DNA of 64,000 bases from Phenylobacterium sp. CCH9-H3 (GTDB lineage: Bacteria > Pseudomonadota > Alphaproteobacteria > Caulobacterales > Caulobacteraceae): NCBI RefSeq assembly GCF_001557235.1, contig NZ_LSJI01000139.1, forward strand, positions 1 through 64,000, in the 5' to 3' direction. Each line of letters starts with the position of its first letter. Within the stretch, counting starts at the first letter, position 1. A program made the position numbers and the translations under genes. Below, piece after piece: positions 35,937 to 46,886 of the stretch. The notes under the pieces were generated by a model. The model was not told the origin of the DNA. It made no database searches and saw nothing but the letters and a program-made list of their open reading frames with translations.

Positions 35937-36499
35937 TCATCGGCAACGCCGAAATCGGAGCATTAAGCGAACATCATGATCGTCTCGCGTCCAGACCCAT
36001 CGCTCCGGGTCGTCCGCCGGCGCGAACCCCAGGCGGCGCGCGAGGCGGATGGAGGCGGTGTTGGCGGGGTCGATGAAGGCCTGGACGGCTGCGCCAGGAC
36101 GCTCGGCGGCGAGCCAGGCCAGGGCGGCGCGCGCGGCTTCGGCGGCCAGCCCCCTGCCCCAGTGATCCGGGCGCAGATGCCAGGCGAGCTCGCTCACGGG
36201 GGCGAGGTGGTTGAAGCCGAGGGCGCCGACGAAGGCGCCGCCATCCGCCTCCAGCAGCGCCCAGCGGAAGCCGTCGCCCTGCACCGCACGCCGGACGAAG
36301 AAGTCGAGGATGCGATCGCTGTCGGCGGGCGTGGCGGCGGGAAGCAGGATCGATCGCCGTGCACGTCGTGCGCCGTCCCGGAATAGCGGCAGACCGCCTC
36401 CTGCGACCACAGGGCGAACATGCCCGCCGAATGGACCGGCGCCAGCGGCTCCAGGACCAGGCGTTCGGTGCGCAGGGTAGGGATGGTCAGCACGGCCAT
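35937..36499 (-). pseudogene. GNAT N-acetyltransferase (RimJ/RimL type) with a frameshift
   Basis: The N-terminal part (MAVLTIPTLRTERLVLEPLA through CRYSGTAHDVHGD) and the C-terminal part (SILLPAATPADSDRILDFF, ELAWHLRPDHWGRGLAAEAA, TASIRLARRLGFA) lie in different minus-strand frames. They join near 36350-36375 by the loss of one base. Both halves are well conserved GNAT segments, including the acetyl-CoA loop RPDHWGRGLA, so decay is recent or the shift is a sequencing error. When intact the protein would acetylate an N-terminal or small-molecule amine. Confidence 0.8.
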
Positions 36500-36545
36500 G
36501 CGCAAGCCATAGCGCGGGGGCGGTGGGATCGCCTATGAGGCGGGG

Positions 36546-36908
36546 ATGCAGACCCTCATCACCTGGGCCGGGCGGGCCGCCCTGGTGCTGGTCCTCGGCG
36601 TGGCGCTGGCCGGCGCGCTGGATCCGCACCACAACGCGGCGCGCAACGTGCCCACCCCCGACGTCATCGAGCATGTGGCCTATGGCTACCTCCTGACCCT
36701 TCTGACCATCGCCTCGTTGCCGCGGGTGAACCCGTGGCTGATCGGCGCCGCCTATCTCGGCGTGGGCGCCGGGTTCGAGGTGACCCAGATCTGGGGCCTG
36801 GTGTCGGGCACGTTCCAGTGGCGGGACCTGGTGTCCAATACGGGCGGGGTGGCGGCGGCGCTGGCTCCGTTCGCCTTGGCCCGACGCAAGGGCGGGGGGC
36901 GGCGATGA
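36546..36908 (+). CDS. VanZ-like family membrane protein
   Basis: The 120-residue protein has about four hydrophobic segments and the VanZ-type pattern: a polar DVIEHVAYGYLLTLL helix, then GVGAGFEVTQIW and the conserved FQWRDLVSNTGGVAAAL. The function of stand-alone members is unknown; VanZ itself gives low-level teicoplanin resistance. Its stop overlaps the next start as ATGA. Confidence 0.8.
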   Translation: MQTLITWAGRAALVLVLGVALAGALDPHHNAARNVPTPDVIEHVAYGYLLTLLTIASLPRVNPWLIGAAYLGVGAGFEVTQIWGLVSGTFQWRDLVSNTGGVAAALAPFALARRKGGGRR

Positions 36909-37216
36909 GCGACCCTGGCGGCGCGGAAGAGCTGTACCTGATCCTGGCCACCGCCGCGGCGGGGCCGACCACGCGGTATCCGACCGGCGAGCGACGCCGG
37001 ATTCTGGTGTTCGCCCGAGCCGCCTCGCACGACCAGGCGCTGGCGGTGGCGACGGCCGGGCTGGCCGAACAGGGCTGGGGCGAGCCGGGGTTCGAAAAGG
37101 CGGGCATCGTCGAGTTGGGCCCGCACCTGTCGGCGGAGGACCGCGCGCCGGCCGAGCACGCCCTGGCCCACGGCTGCGCGATCCGGGTCTATCCGCGTCC
37201 GGGCGACGCGGCCTGA
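36905..37216 (+). CDS. Hypothetical protein, 103 residues
   Basis: I do not recognise the family. It is a soluble, acidic protein starting MSDPGGAEELYLILATAAAG, with an alternating pattern suggesting an alpha/beta fold (RRILVFARAASHDQALAVAT, AIRVYPRPG). It is translationally coupled to the VanZ-like gene (ATGA overlap), so the two are probably made together. Confidence 0.65.
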   Translation: MSDPGGAEELYLILATAAAGPTTRYPTGERRRILVFARAASHDQALAVATAGLAEQGWGEPGFEKAGIVELGPHLSAEDRAPAEHALAHGCAIRVYPRPGDAA

Positions 37217-37292
37217 GAATCCCGATCCGCTTGCGCGCGGCCTCGGGTTCCCGCAATCAGTCGGGGGCGTGTTGCGAGAGGGAAGCTAGGCC

Positions 37293-38042
37293 ATGCGGAC
37301 CATGACCGACAGGCGGCGGCCGAGGATCGCGCTGGGCGCGGCCGGCGCCTTGCTGCTGCTAGCAGCGTGCTCGGGCGAGACGACGCCCCCTGCCAAGGCC
37401 GCGCCCGAGGCGGCGTCGGCGCCCGTGGCGGTGGCGCCAACCGCCGCCACGCCCATCGCGCCCGTGCGTCCGGAGGGCGCCGACGCCATCGACGCCGCCC
37501 TCGCCGCGGTCCAGGCTTTCAACGCCAAGGCCCTGACCGACCTGGCCGCCATCGAGCGGGCGGAAAGGCGCATCCGCGACCTGGCCGGCCGGGCGCTGGA
37601 GGCGGCGCGGCGCGGCGACGCGGGCCGGGTGACAGCGGCGCGCAACGATGCGGAGGCGACGCACCGCGGCCTGGCCGACAGCCTCGCGGCCTTCCGCACG
37701 GCGGCGGCCGAGCAGCAGGCGGCGGTGACGGCGGCCCTGGCGCTGTGCGGGCCCGCCGCCCCGGCGCCCGGCGCGACCGCCGGCCCCGTGACACCGCCGC
37801 CGCCGCCCGTGAAGACGCCGCTGCCCGGCGCCCCGGTCACCGGGCCCGCTGGGCCCGCCCTGACCGACCCGACGGCGTATCAGGGATGCGTGGCGCTCAC
37901 CACGGAACAGGCCCTGCTGGTGCAGAACATCGAGGCCGTGGGCGCCCGCTACCAGGCCGCCGAGGCGTCCTATCGGCAGGATCGGCCCAGGCTGGAGGAG
38001 GCGGCGGCGACGGTGGCGCTGGGCAAGCTCGGATCCTTGTAA
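37293..38042 (+). CDS. Putative lipoprotein with helical and proline-rich segments
   Basis: The 249-residue protein starts with a lipoprotein signal (GALLLLAAC, C26), has an Ala/Pro linker, a helical region rich in Ala, Arg and Glu (about 65-150), a PPPPP segment near 170 and a C-terminal helix. No domain is recognised. The upstream GAGGGAAGC supports the start. A structural envelope role is possible but not shown. Confidence 0.75.
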   Translation: MRTMTDRRRPRIALGAAGALLLLAACSGETTPPAKAAPEAASAPVAVAPTAATPIAPVRPEGADAIDAALAAVQAFNAKALTDLAAIERAERRIRDLAGRALEAARRGDAGRVTAARNDAEATHRGLADSLAAFRTAAAEQQAAVTAALALCGPAAPAPGATAGPVTPPPPPVKTPLPGAPVTGPAGPALTDPTAYQGCVALTTEQALLVQNIEAVGARYQAAEASYRQDRPRLEEAAATVALGKLGSL

Positions 38043-38246
38043 ATCGCCCGGGCGACCCCAAATAGGTTCCGATCGCGCTGGCGTCCGTTCCCCCTCGGAC
38101 AGCGAGCGACGGGTGTGCGGCCCTGGCGCCTTAGATGGCCGCCGGGGCCGCCTTCGTTCCGGCCTCCGATTCAACCACGGGCTTGAGAGCCTCGGCGTCT
38201 GGCCCGAAGGTGGTCCGGTACGACCCTGGGCGGGAGGCGGAACACC

Positions 38247-38666
38247 ATGGCGGCAGGCCAGGCGATCACACTCAGGATCACCCTCGAAGACCCGGTCCCG
38301 GGGGTCACCTACAGCCTGCAGAACGGCAAGAGCGCGCCGGTGGGCCCGATGGTCGCGACGGACGCGCCGCTCTCGTTCGATGTGCCGGTGAGACTCGCGC
38401 CCGGCCCGAAGTTCCTGGGAGAGTTCGTTCGCCGGGAAGGGCCGGCGCGCCGCTTCGTCTATATCGCCATCGGGGGTCAAGCCGGCGATCACGCCTCGCC
38501 CTGGAGCCGGCGCATCAAACTCGACATCCACGATCTGCCCGGAGCTCTTCTGGAGAAGGCTCTCGCGGGAGACATCCTAGAAGGCCGCTTGCCGGGGCGC
38601 GCCAAGGACGGCGGGCCATCCTGCGGGACCTTGAAGCCTGTCGGCGGGTGGCGCGTCGTGGCCTAG
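38247..38666 (+). CDS. DUF5990 family protein
   Basis: The 139-residue protein is predicted to be mostly beta-strand, with ITLRITLEDPVPGVTYSLQNG, FVYIAIGGQAG and SPWSRRIKLDIHDL, the pattern of DUF5990 proteins of unknown function. GGAGG lies nine bases before the ATG. The 204 bases upstream carry no recognisable gene. Confidence 0.75.
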   Translation: MAAGQAITLRITLEDPVPGVTYSLQNGKSAPVGPMVATDAPLSFDVPVRLAPGPKFLGEFVRREGPARRFVYIAIGGQAGDHASPWSRRIKLDIHDLPGALLEKALAGDILEGRLPGRAKDGGPSCGTLKPVGGWRVVA

Positions 38667-38690
38667 AGCTTTTCCGCCGCGGACGGGGCT

Positions 38691-38760
38691 GAGGGCGTGG
38701 GAGCTTACAGGTGAGGCCCGGGCCGACCGCGTTTGGCCCGATACCCCCTCCCACGCCCTC
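38691..38760. terminator. Perfect 13-base inverted repeat between convergent genes
   Basis: GAGGGCGTGGGAG at 38691-38703 and its exact complement at 38748-38760 enclose a 44-base loop. It sits between the DUF5990 stop and the convergent small membrane protein stop. A bidirectional terminator or protein site is likely; there is no U-tract. Confidence 0.55.
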
Positions 38761-38774
38761 GGCGCCGGCCGCGG

Positions 38775-38957
38775 CTAGATGTGTTTCGCGCGCGCCAGGG
38801 GCTGGTCTGAAACCGCGGGGGCGGAGATCGACGCCTGCCAATCGTCGGCGACCAGGGCGGGCGGGGCCAGCATCCGGCCAAGCGCCAGATAGCTCGCGAA
38901 GCCCACGAAGAAGGCGACGCAGGCCAGGACGAAGTAGGGCTTGAGCACGTCGTTCAT
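38775..38957 (-). CDS. Small single-helix membrane protein, 60 residues
   Basis: The ORF has one membrane helix (PYFVLACVAFFVGFASYLAL) after a short MNDVLK start and a polar C-terminal tail (ADDWQASISAPAV, ending ARAKHI). The start choice is supported by the helix, not by a strong ribosome site (GGAG is 15 bases away). No family is recognised. It is divergent from the siderophore receptor gene with 374 bases in between. Confidence 0.6.
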   Translation of the reverse strand: MNDVLKPYFVLACVAFFVGFASYLALGRMLAPPALVADDWQASISAPAVSDQPLARAKHI

Positions 38958-39243
38958 CAGGCTGACCGCAGGCTCCCTATGGCCGGTTGCCTCAGGTTGA
39001 ACGGGCGCCCACGGGGACGGTTGCGGCGCCGCTCGCCATTGTTTTCGCGAGGCTCGCCGCGCGAACCCGGGTGTTGCGATCGCATCGCCGACGTTGAGCG
39101 TCACGGGCTCCATCCTTCGTCTGCCGCGGTCAGCTTGACCGTAAGGTTCCTGCCTGCAGGTACGGCGCCAGGAGGCCTCCGGTTTCACGCCGGCGCATTG
39201 ACGCGGCGCAAGCGGCCCGCGCCCGGCGAAGCTTTTTCGAAGT

Positions 39244-39258
39244 TGCGAACGATTCTCA
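39244..39258. promoter_or_regulatory. Fur box upstream of siderophore receptor
   Basis: TGCGAACGATTCTCA fits the 7-1-7 Fur core with five of seven positions symmetric. It lies 74 bases before the receptor start in an otherwise GC-rich leader. Iron repression is expected. Confidence 0.7.
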
Positions 39259-39281
39259 TTGCGCCGCGCCACCCCGGGACT

Positions 39282-39302
39282 TAAGAACGCCTCGCATTCT
39301 TA
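39282..39302. promoter_or_regulatory. Second possible Fur site with flanking inverted repeat
   Basis: On the minus strand the 15-mer at 39282-39296 matches the first Fur box at 10 of 15 positions. TAAGAA at 39282-39287 and TTCTTA at 39297-39302 also form a perfect inverted repeat. Two tandem sites would tighten repression. Confidence 0.45.
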
Positions 39303-39331
39303 GTCGCAGTACGCCGAGGGGCGCGGGGGAT

Positions 39332-41701
39332 ATGGTGAGAGTTGGAGGCGGCATCGCCGCGCGGAAGAAGCTGGCGATGACCTGCGCGATCGCAGGGCTG
39401 GCGGGTCTGTCGTTGGGCGGGGCGGCGCAGGCGGTGGAGGCCGACGGTGCGGCGATGGCCACGGCCGACGCGGACTCGGCGGGCACGGTCTCGGGCATCG
39501 AGGTCGAAGGCAAGCTCACCAAGCAGAACAATCCCAAGGTGACCGCCAAGCCGCTGGACAACCCGCAGACGGTGACCGTGGTCCCCCGCGGCGTGATCGA
39601 GGCCCAGAACCTGCTGTCGCTGCGCGACATCCTGTCGACCGTGCCCGGCATCACCTTCGGCGCCGGCGAGGGCGGCGGCGGCTTCGGCGATTCCATCAAC
39701 CTGCGCGGCTACTCGGCCAACAACGACATCACGGTCGACAACGTCCGCGACAGTGCGCAGTACACCCGCTCCGACCCCTTCAACCTCGAGCAGATCGAGG
39801 TCACCAACGGCGCCAACTCGGTCTACTCCGGCGCGGGCTCGGTGGGCGGCACCATCAACATCGTGTCCAAGCGCCCCACGGGCCGGAACGCGACCGTCGT
39901 CAGCGGCGGCGTCGGGACGGAGAACTACTGGCGCGGCACGGTCGACGCCAACCACACCCTCGGCGACAACGTGGCGGTGCGCCTGAACGCCATGGTCCAC
40001 CGGAACGACGCCCCGGGCCGGGACGTGGAAGAGTTCAAGCGGTGGGGCGTCGCGCCGTCGATCACCATCGGCCTGAACGGTCCGACCCAGTTCACGGCCA
40101 TGTACTTCCACCAGGAAGACCGGAACCTGCCGACCTATGGCGTGCCGTTCTACAACGGGCGGGCCGTGCCGGGCGTCGATCCGGAAAACTATTACGGCTA
40201 TTCCAACATCGATAAGCAGGACTCCGACGTCGACATCCTGACCGGCATCATCGACCACGACTTCGGCAATGGGCTGAAGCTGCGGAACCTGTCGCGCTAT
40301 CAGAAGGTGACCCAGCTGACGGTGGTGGATCCGCCGCAGGGGACCTACTGCCTGGCCAACGGCCAGAAGCCGGTGGCCTGGAGCCAGTCGACCACGGCCA
40401 CCAACATCACCGGCTACACCGCCTGCCTTCCCACCGATCCGGCGCCGGGCTTCTACGCGCCCAGCGGGCCGCGCGGGAACCTGCGCGATACCGAGAACAC
40501 GCTGCTGTACAACCAGACCGACCTGACCTGGGACGGCGAACTTGGCGGCATGCGCCACACGCTGGTGTTCGGCGCCGCGTTCCTGGACGAGGACTTCCAT
40601 CTCGACACGGGCAACGTCCTGCGCACCGCCACCGGCGCGACCGTGGCCCTGCCGCCGATGAACATCGCCAATCCGAACAACATCTACACGGGCCCGATCA
40701 ACTTCATCCAGGCCAGCGCCCAGGACGGCGACCGCAAGAACCAGGCCGTCTATCTGTTCGACAACATCGTCATCAACGAGCAGTGGTCGATCAACGGCGG
40801 CGTCCGGTGGGAGCACAACGAGGGCTCCAACTCCACCGACACCTATTCGACGGTGGTGGGGCCGACACTGGGGACCGTCACGCCGGGCCGCAGCTTCAAG
40901 GTCGACGACAACCTGTTCACCTACCGGATCGGGGTGGTCTACAAGCCGATCCCCAACGCCAGCCTCTATGTCTCGTACGCCAACTCCGAGACCCCCAGCC
41001 AGGCGACGGTCAACGGCCAGGGCGCCTGCAACGATGCGACCTGCACGGTGGATCCGGAGAAATCCGAGAACATCGAGATCGGTGGCAAGTGGGACATCCA
41101 GGGCCGGCTGTCGCTGACCGCGGCGATCTTCCGCAACGAGCGCACGAACTACAAGGTCGCGTCGAACGAGCCTGGAATCGCCGATCAACAACTGGACGGC
41201 AGCGCCCGGGTGCAGGGCGTGACGCTAGGCGCCTCCGGCCGGATCACCGACGCCTGGTCGGTCTTCGCCAACTACACCTACCTGAAGTCCAAGGTGCTCC
41301 AGGGCGTGAGCGATTTCAGCGCCGGCCAGGGGCTGGACTTCACCCGGGGCGACGATCTGGTTCAGGTGCCGGACCACGCGTTCAGCCTGTTCACCACCTA
41401 CGATCTGCCGCACGACGTCCAGGTCGGCTACGGCGTGACGTATCAGGGCGAGTACTACCTCACCCAGCACGGCCTCGTGGCCGGCTCCACGAACACCCGC
41501 ACGACGATCCCGCGGGTGAAGGCCCAGGACTATTTTGTCCATCGCGCCACGGTGGCCTGGTCGCCGACCGAGGCGCTAGAGCTGCGCCTCAACGTCAACA
41601 ACCTGTTCGACAAGGAGTACTACACGCGGGTCCGCAACAACGGCTGGGCCATGCCGGGCGATCGCCGCAACGCGACGCTCACCGCCAACTACCGGTTCTG
41701 A
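39332..41701 (+). CDS. fiu: TonB-dependent catecholate siderophore receptor (Fiu/PiuA type)
   Basis: The 789-residue receptor has a signal peptide (AIAGLAGLSLGGAAQA), a plug with DNPQTVTVVPRGVIEAQ, VPGITFGAGEGG and YTRSDPFNLEQIEVTNG, and a barrel ending in NATLTANYRF. The DNPQTVTVV/IxxQ start, the GGGFGDSINLRGYSANNDI plug loop and the PiuC-type dioxygenase gene next door are the hallmark of Fiu/PiuA receptors for monomeric catecholate siderophores. Fur boxes lie upstream. Confidence in the family is high; the symbol is by analogy. Confidence 0.9.
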   Translation: MVRVGGGIAARKKLAMTCAIAGLAGLSLGGAAQAVEADGAAMATADADSAGTVSGIEVEGKLTKQNNPKVTAKPLDNPQTVTVVPRGVIEAQNLLSLRDILSTVPGITFGAGEGGGGFGDSINLRGYSANNDITVDNVRDSAQYTRSDPFNLEQIEVTNGANSVYSGAGSVGGTINIVSKRPTGRNATVVSGGVGTENYWRGTVDANHTLGDNVAVRLNAMVHRNDAPGRDVEEFKRWGVAPSITIGLNGPTQFTAMYFHQEDRNLPTYGVPFYNGRAVPGVDPENYYGYSNIDKQDSDVDILTGIIDHDFGNGLKLRNLSRYQKVTQLTVVDPPQGTYCLANGQKPVAWSQSTTATNITGYTACLPTDPAPGFYAPSGPRGNLRDTENTLLYNQTDLTWDGELGGMRHTLVFGAAFLDEDFHLDTGNVLRTATGATVALPPMNIANPNNIYTGPINFIQASAQDGDRKNQAVYLFDNIVINEQWSINGGVRWEHNEGSNSTDTYSTVVGPTLGTVTPGRSFKVDDNLFTYRIGVVYKPIPNASLYVSYANSETPSQATVNGQGACNDATCTVDPEKSENIEIGGKWDIQGRLSLTAAIFRNERTNYKVASNEPGIADQQLDGSARVQGVTLGASGRITDAWSVFANYTYLKSKVLQGVSDFSAGQGLDFTRGDDLVQVPDHAFSLFTTYDLPHDVQVGYGVTYQGEYYLTQHGLVAGSTNTRTTIPRVKAQDYFVHRATVAWSPTEALELRLNVNNLFDKEYYTRVRNNGWAMPGDRRNATLTANYRF

Positions 41702-41722
41702 CTCCCCCCACAGGACCGGCAG

Positions 41723-41788
41723 GCGCCGCCCGGCTTCGGCTGGCCGGCGCGTAGAGCGCCCCGCCTCTGCTGCTCGCAGGCGGGGCGC
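41723..41788 (+). terminator. Two tandem hairpins between receptor and dioxygenase genes
   Basis: The first hairpin (41723-41750) has GCGCCG/CGGCGC arms and a UUCG tetraloop. The second (41756-41788) is a perfect 11-base stem of GCGCCCCGCCT with an 11-base loop. They could end or attenuate transcription from the receptor, so the dioxygenase may be read at a lower level. Confidence 0.55.
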
Positions 41789-41809
41789 CATTCGTTCTAG
41801 GGTGTCCGC

Positions 41810-42493
41810 ATGATGCTGCATGTTCCGGGCGTGCTGTCGCCCGACGAGGTGCGCGAGCTGCGCGCCGTCATCGACGCCGCCGCCTGGGAAGACGGCAACG
41901 CCACGTCCGGCAAGCAGTCGGCGCTGGCCAAGGCGAACCGACAGCTGCCCGAGGTCTCGGACACGGCGCGACAGGCCGGCGCCAAGGTGCGCGAGGCCGT
42001 CACCCGCAGCCCGCTGTTCATGGCCGCCGCCCTGCCCCACACGGTCTATCCGCCGCTGTTCAACCGCTATGGGCCCGGCCAGACTTTCGGCGACCACGTG
42101 GACAATGCCATGCGCTTCCAGCGCGACCAGGGCATCCGCGTGCGCACGGACCTGTCGGCGACCCTCTTCCTGGCGGCGCCCGACGACTACGACGGTGGCG
42201 AACTGGTGGTGGAGGACACCTACGGCGCGCACGAGGTGAAGCTGCCGGCGGGGGACCTGATCCTCTATCCGGCCTCCAGCCTGCACCGGGTCATGCCCGT
42301 CACCCGAGGCGAGCGGGTGGCGAGCTTCTTCTGGATCCAGAGCCTGGTCCGCGACGACGCGAAACGGACCCTGCTGTTCGACCTGGACGTGGCCATCCAG
42401 ACCCTGGCCCAGGACGCCGGCCTGGGGGCGCCCGCCATCGTCTCCCTGACCGGGACCTACCAGAATCTGCTGCGGATGTGGGCCGAGCTCTAG
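41810..42493 (+). CDS. piuC: Fe(II)/2-oxoglutarate dioxygenase, PKHD type (PiuC/YbiX)
   Basis: The 227-residue protein has the iron-binding H96-x-D98 ([11 protein letters not shown]), distal H159 (SSLHRV) and the 2-oxoglutarate arginine near R169, with the C-terminal [14 protein letters not shown] typical of PiuC/YbiX. These enzymes accompany catecholate-siderophore receptors and probably modify an internalised siderophore; the exact reaction is not established in general. The start is the first ATG of ATGATG, after AGGGTG. Confidence 0.9.
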   Translation: MMLHVPGVLSPDEVRELRAVIDAAAWEDGNATSGKQSALAKANRQLPEVSDTARQAGAKVREAVTRSPLFMAAALPHTVYPPLFNRYGPGQTFGDHVDNAMRFQRDQGIRVRTDLSATLFLAAPDDYDGGELVVEDTYGAHEVKLPAGDLILYPASSLHRVMPVTRGERVASFFWIQSLVRDDAKRTLLFDLDVAIQTLAQDAGLGAPAIVSLTGTYQNLLRMWAEL

Positions 42494-42584
42494 GGGAAGG
42501 TGCGGCCGCGAAACGCGAAGGCGCCTACCCGGCCGCGGGAAAAGCCGTTATCCCGCCCCCGACCTAACGCCACGGAGACCTCCC

Positions 42585-43775
42585 ATGCCGCTCGACTCTG
42601 GCGCGCCCCAGAAGACCTACCGCTGGGATGACCCGCTCGACCTGTCCTCGCGCCTGTCGGAAGAGGAGCGGATGGTCTGGGAGGCCGCCCGCCAGTACGC
42701 CCGCGAGAAGCTCTTGCCCCGGGTGGTCTCGGCCTATGCCGAGGAGCGGTTCGACCGCGAGATCATGACCGAAATGGGCGAGCTGGGCTTCCTAGGCCCG
42801 ACGCTGCCCGAGGAGTACGGCTGCGCCGGCGTGAACCACGTGGCCTATGGCCTGATCGCCCGCGAGATCGAGGCGATCGATAGCGGCTACCGCTCGGCCA
42901 TGAGCGTGCAGAGCTCGCTGGTCATGTACCCGATCTACGCGTTCGGCTCGGAAGAGCAGAAGCGCAAATACCTGCCCGGCATGGCCGCCGGCCGCATCAT
43001 CGGCTGCTTCGGCCTGACCGAGCCGGACGGCGGCTCGGACCCGGCCTCGATGCGCACCGTGGCGAAGAAGGTCTCGGACGGCTACGTGCTGAACGGGGCC
43101 AAGATGTGGATCACGAACAGCCCGGTCAGCGACGTGGCCCTGGTCTGGGCCAAGCTGGACGGCAAGATCCGCGGCTTCCTGGTGGAACGCGGGACCAAGG
43201 GCTTCGAGACGCCCCAGATCAAGAACAAGCTGTCCCTGCGCGCTTCGGTCACGGGCGAGATCTCGCTCAGCGACGTGCACGTGCCGGAAGACGCCATGCT
43301 GCCGGGCGTGGAAGGGCTGCGCGGGCCGTTCTCGTGCCTGAACAAGGCCCGCTACGGCATCGCCTGGGGGGCCATGGGGGCGGCGGAGTTCTGCCTGCAC
43401 GCCAGCCGCGACTATGTGTCCAGCCGCAGCCTGTTCGGCCGCACCCTGGCCTCGCGCCAGCTGGTGCAGAAGAAGCTGGCCGACATGTCCACCGAGATCG
43501 CCCTCGGCTTCGAAGGGGCCCTGGCGCTGGGCCGGCTGATCGACGAGGGCGCGTGGGTGCCGGAAGCCATCTCGATGCTGAAGCGCAACAACTGCGGCAA
43601 GGCGCTGGATATCGCCCGCGTCGCGCGCGACATGCACGGCGGCAACGGCATCTCGGGTGAGTACCACGTGATGCGGCACGCCTCGAACCTGGAGACGGTG
43701 AACACCTACGAGGGCGCCCACGATGTGCACGCGCTCATCCTGGGTCGGGCCATCACAGGCGAGAGCGCGTTCTAA
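42585..43775 (+). CDS. gcdH: Glutaryl-CoA dehydrogenase
   Basis: The 396-residue acyl-CoA dehydrogenase ends [22 protein letters not shown], where the glutamate (about E376) is the catalytic base and the context is diagnostic for glutaryl-CoA dehydrogenase. [16 protein letters not shown] near the start, [14 protein letters not shown] and [16 protein letters not shown] also match. It oxidises and decarboxylates glutaryl-CoA to crotonyl-CoA in lysine/tryptophan and aromatic catabolism. It is a stand-alone gene with GGAG before the ATG. Confidence 0.95.
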   Translation: MPLDSGAPQKTYRWDDPLDLSSRLSEEERMVWEAARQYAREKLLPRVVSAYAEERFDREIMTEMGELGFLGPTLPEEYGCAGVNHVAYGLIAREIEAIDSGYRSAMSVQSSLVMYPIYAFGSEEQKRKYLPGMAAGRIIGCFGLTEPDGGSDPASMRTVAKKVSDGYVLNGAKMWITNSPVSDVALVWAKLDGKIRGFLVERGTKGFETPQIKNKLSLRASVTGEISLSDVHVPEDAMLPGVEGLRGPFSCLNKARYGIAWGAMGAAEFCLHASRDYVSSRSLFGRTLASRQLVQKKLADMSTEIALGFEGALALGRLIDEGAWVPEAISMLKRNNCGKALDIARVARDMHGGNGISGEYHVMRHASNLETVNTYEGAHDVHALILGRAITGESAF

Positions 43776-43795
43776 GTTCCTGACTTATCAGCGAT

Positions 43796-43840
43796 AACGT
43801 CGACTACGCGACAAAACGTCGATTTTTGGCACAACGTTAA
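43796..43840. repeat. Three phased AACGTYRA direct repeats upstream of hybrid kinase
   Basis: AACGTCGA at 43796 and 43815 and AACGTTAA at 43833 lie 18-19 bases apart in an AT-rich promoter. The spacing suggests cooperative binding of a regulator to nearly the same face of the helix. Confidence 0.45.
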
Positions 43841-43907
43841 ATTTACACTCCCGGCGTACCCCTGCGCCAGCTTAGCCGCCGACCGGCGACAGGCGCGGGG
43901 AGAACGC

Positions 43908-46262
<2,355 letters not shown>

Positions 46263-46886
46263 TCAGCCTAGCTTGCGCTCCCGGGCCAGGATCGCAAGCT
46301 CGGTGCGGGATGACACCGCCAGCTTCTCGTAGATGTTGTGCAGGTGCATCTTCACCGTGCCTTCCGAGATTCCCAGATTGCGCGCGATCTCCTTGTTGCG
46401 GCGCCCCTGCGCCACGTGCCGCACGACGTCGGTCTCGCGCGGGGTCAGGGCGATCGGTTCGGCCTTGGGCGGCTCGGCCAGTATGCCGATGACCTGCGCC
46501 ATGGCCTCCTTGTCGATCCACTGCGAGCCGGACGCAACCGCTTCGGCCGCACGCACCAGGATGTCCGCCCCGGCGCCCTTGAGGATCAGGCCGTCGACCT
46601 TGAGACGGATCGCCTCGACGATCGGCTCCGGCTCCAGACCCGCCGTCAGCAACAGGATCTTGGTGGGCCATCCTTCGGCCCGCGCCTGGGCGAGCAACTC
46701 CAGTCCCGTCACGCGCGGCATATGCACGTCCAGCACCGCCAGGTCCGGCGCGTGCTCCTGGATCGCGTGTCTGGCCTGAAGGCCATCCTGGCAACGCGCG
46801 AGGACCGCGAAGGCCGGCGGGCGGAAAAGGCCGGCCACGGCGTCGAGCATCAGGGGATGATCGTCGGCCACCACCACGGTCGTCAT
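46263..46886 (-). CDS. NarL/FixJ-family response regulator
   Basis: The 207-residue protein has a receiver with D53 (LAVLDVHMPRVTGLE), K104 region LILKGAGAD, and a LuxR-type HTH (LTPRETDVVRHVAQGRRNKEIARNLGISEGTVKMHLHNI is the core, positions ~146-184). It is paired with the histidine kinase encoded immediately upstream; the two genes overlap by one base (TGATG), so they are co-translated. Target genes are not evident. Confidence 0.94.
   Translation of the reverse strand: MTTVVVADDHPLMLDAVAGLFRPPAFAVLARCQDGLQARHAIQEHAPDLAVLDVHMPRVTGLELLAQARAEGWPTKILLLTAGLEPEPIVEAIRLKVDGLILKGAGADILVRAAEAVASGSQWIDKEAMAQVIGILAEPPKAEPIALTPRETDVVRHVAQGRRNKEIARNLGISEGTVKMHLHNIYEKLAVSSRTELAILARERKLG

Noticed and set aside
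39139..39165. CCGTA/TACGG inverted repeat with 17-base spacer near a TTGACC, resembling a MerR-type promoter
   Set aside because: The arms are only five bases long, no MerR gene is close and the Fur boxes better explain the following receptor.
39281..41191. A 636-codon minus-strand frame opposite the siderophore receptor
   Set aside because: It is a shadow of the receptor gene: no domain, no ribosome site, composition of antisense GC-rich sequence.
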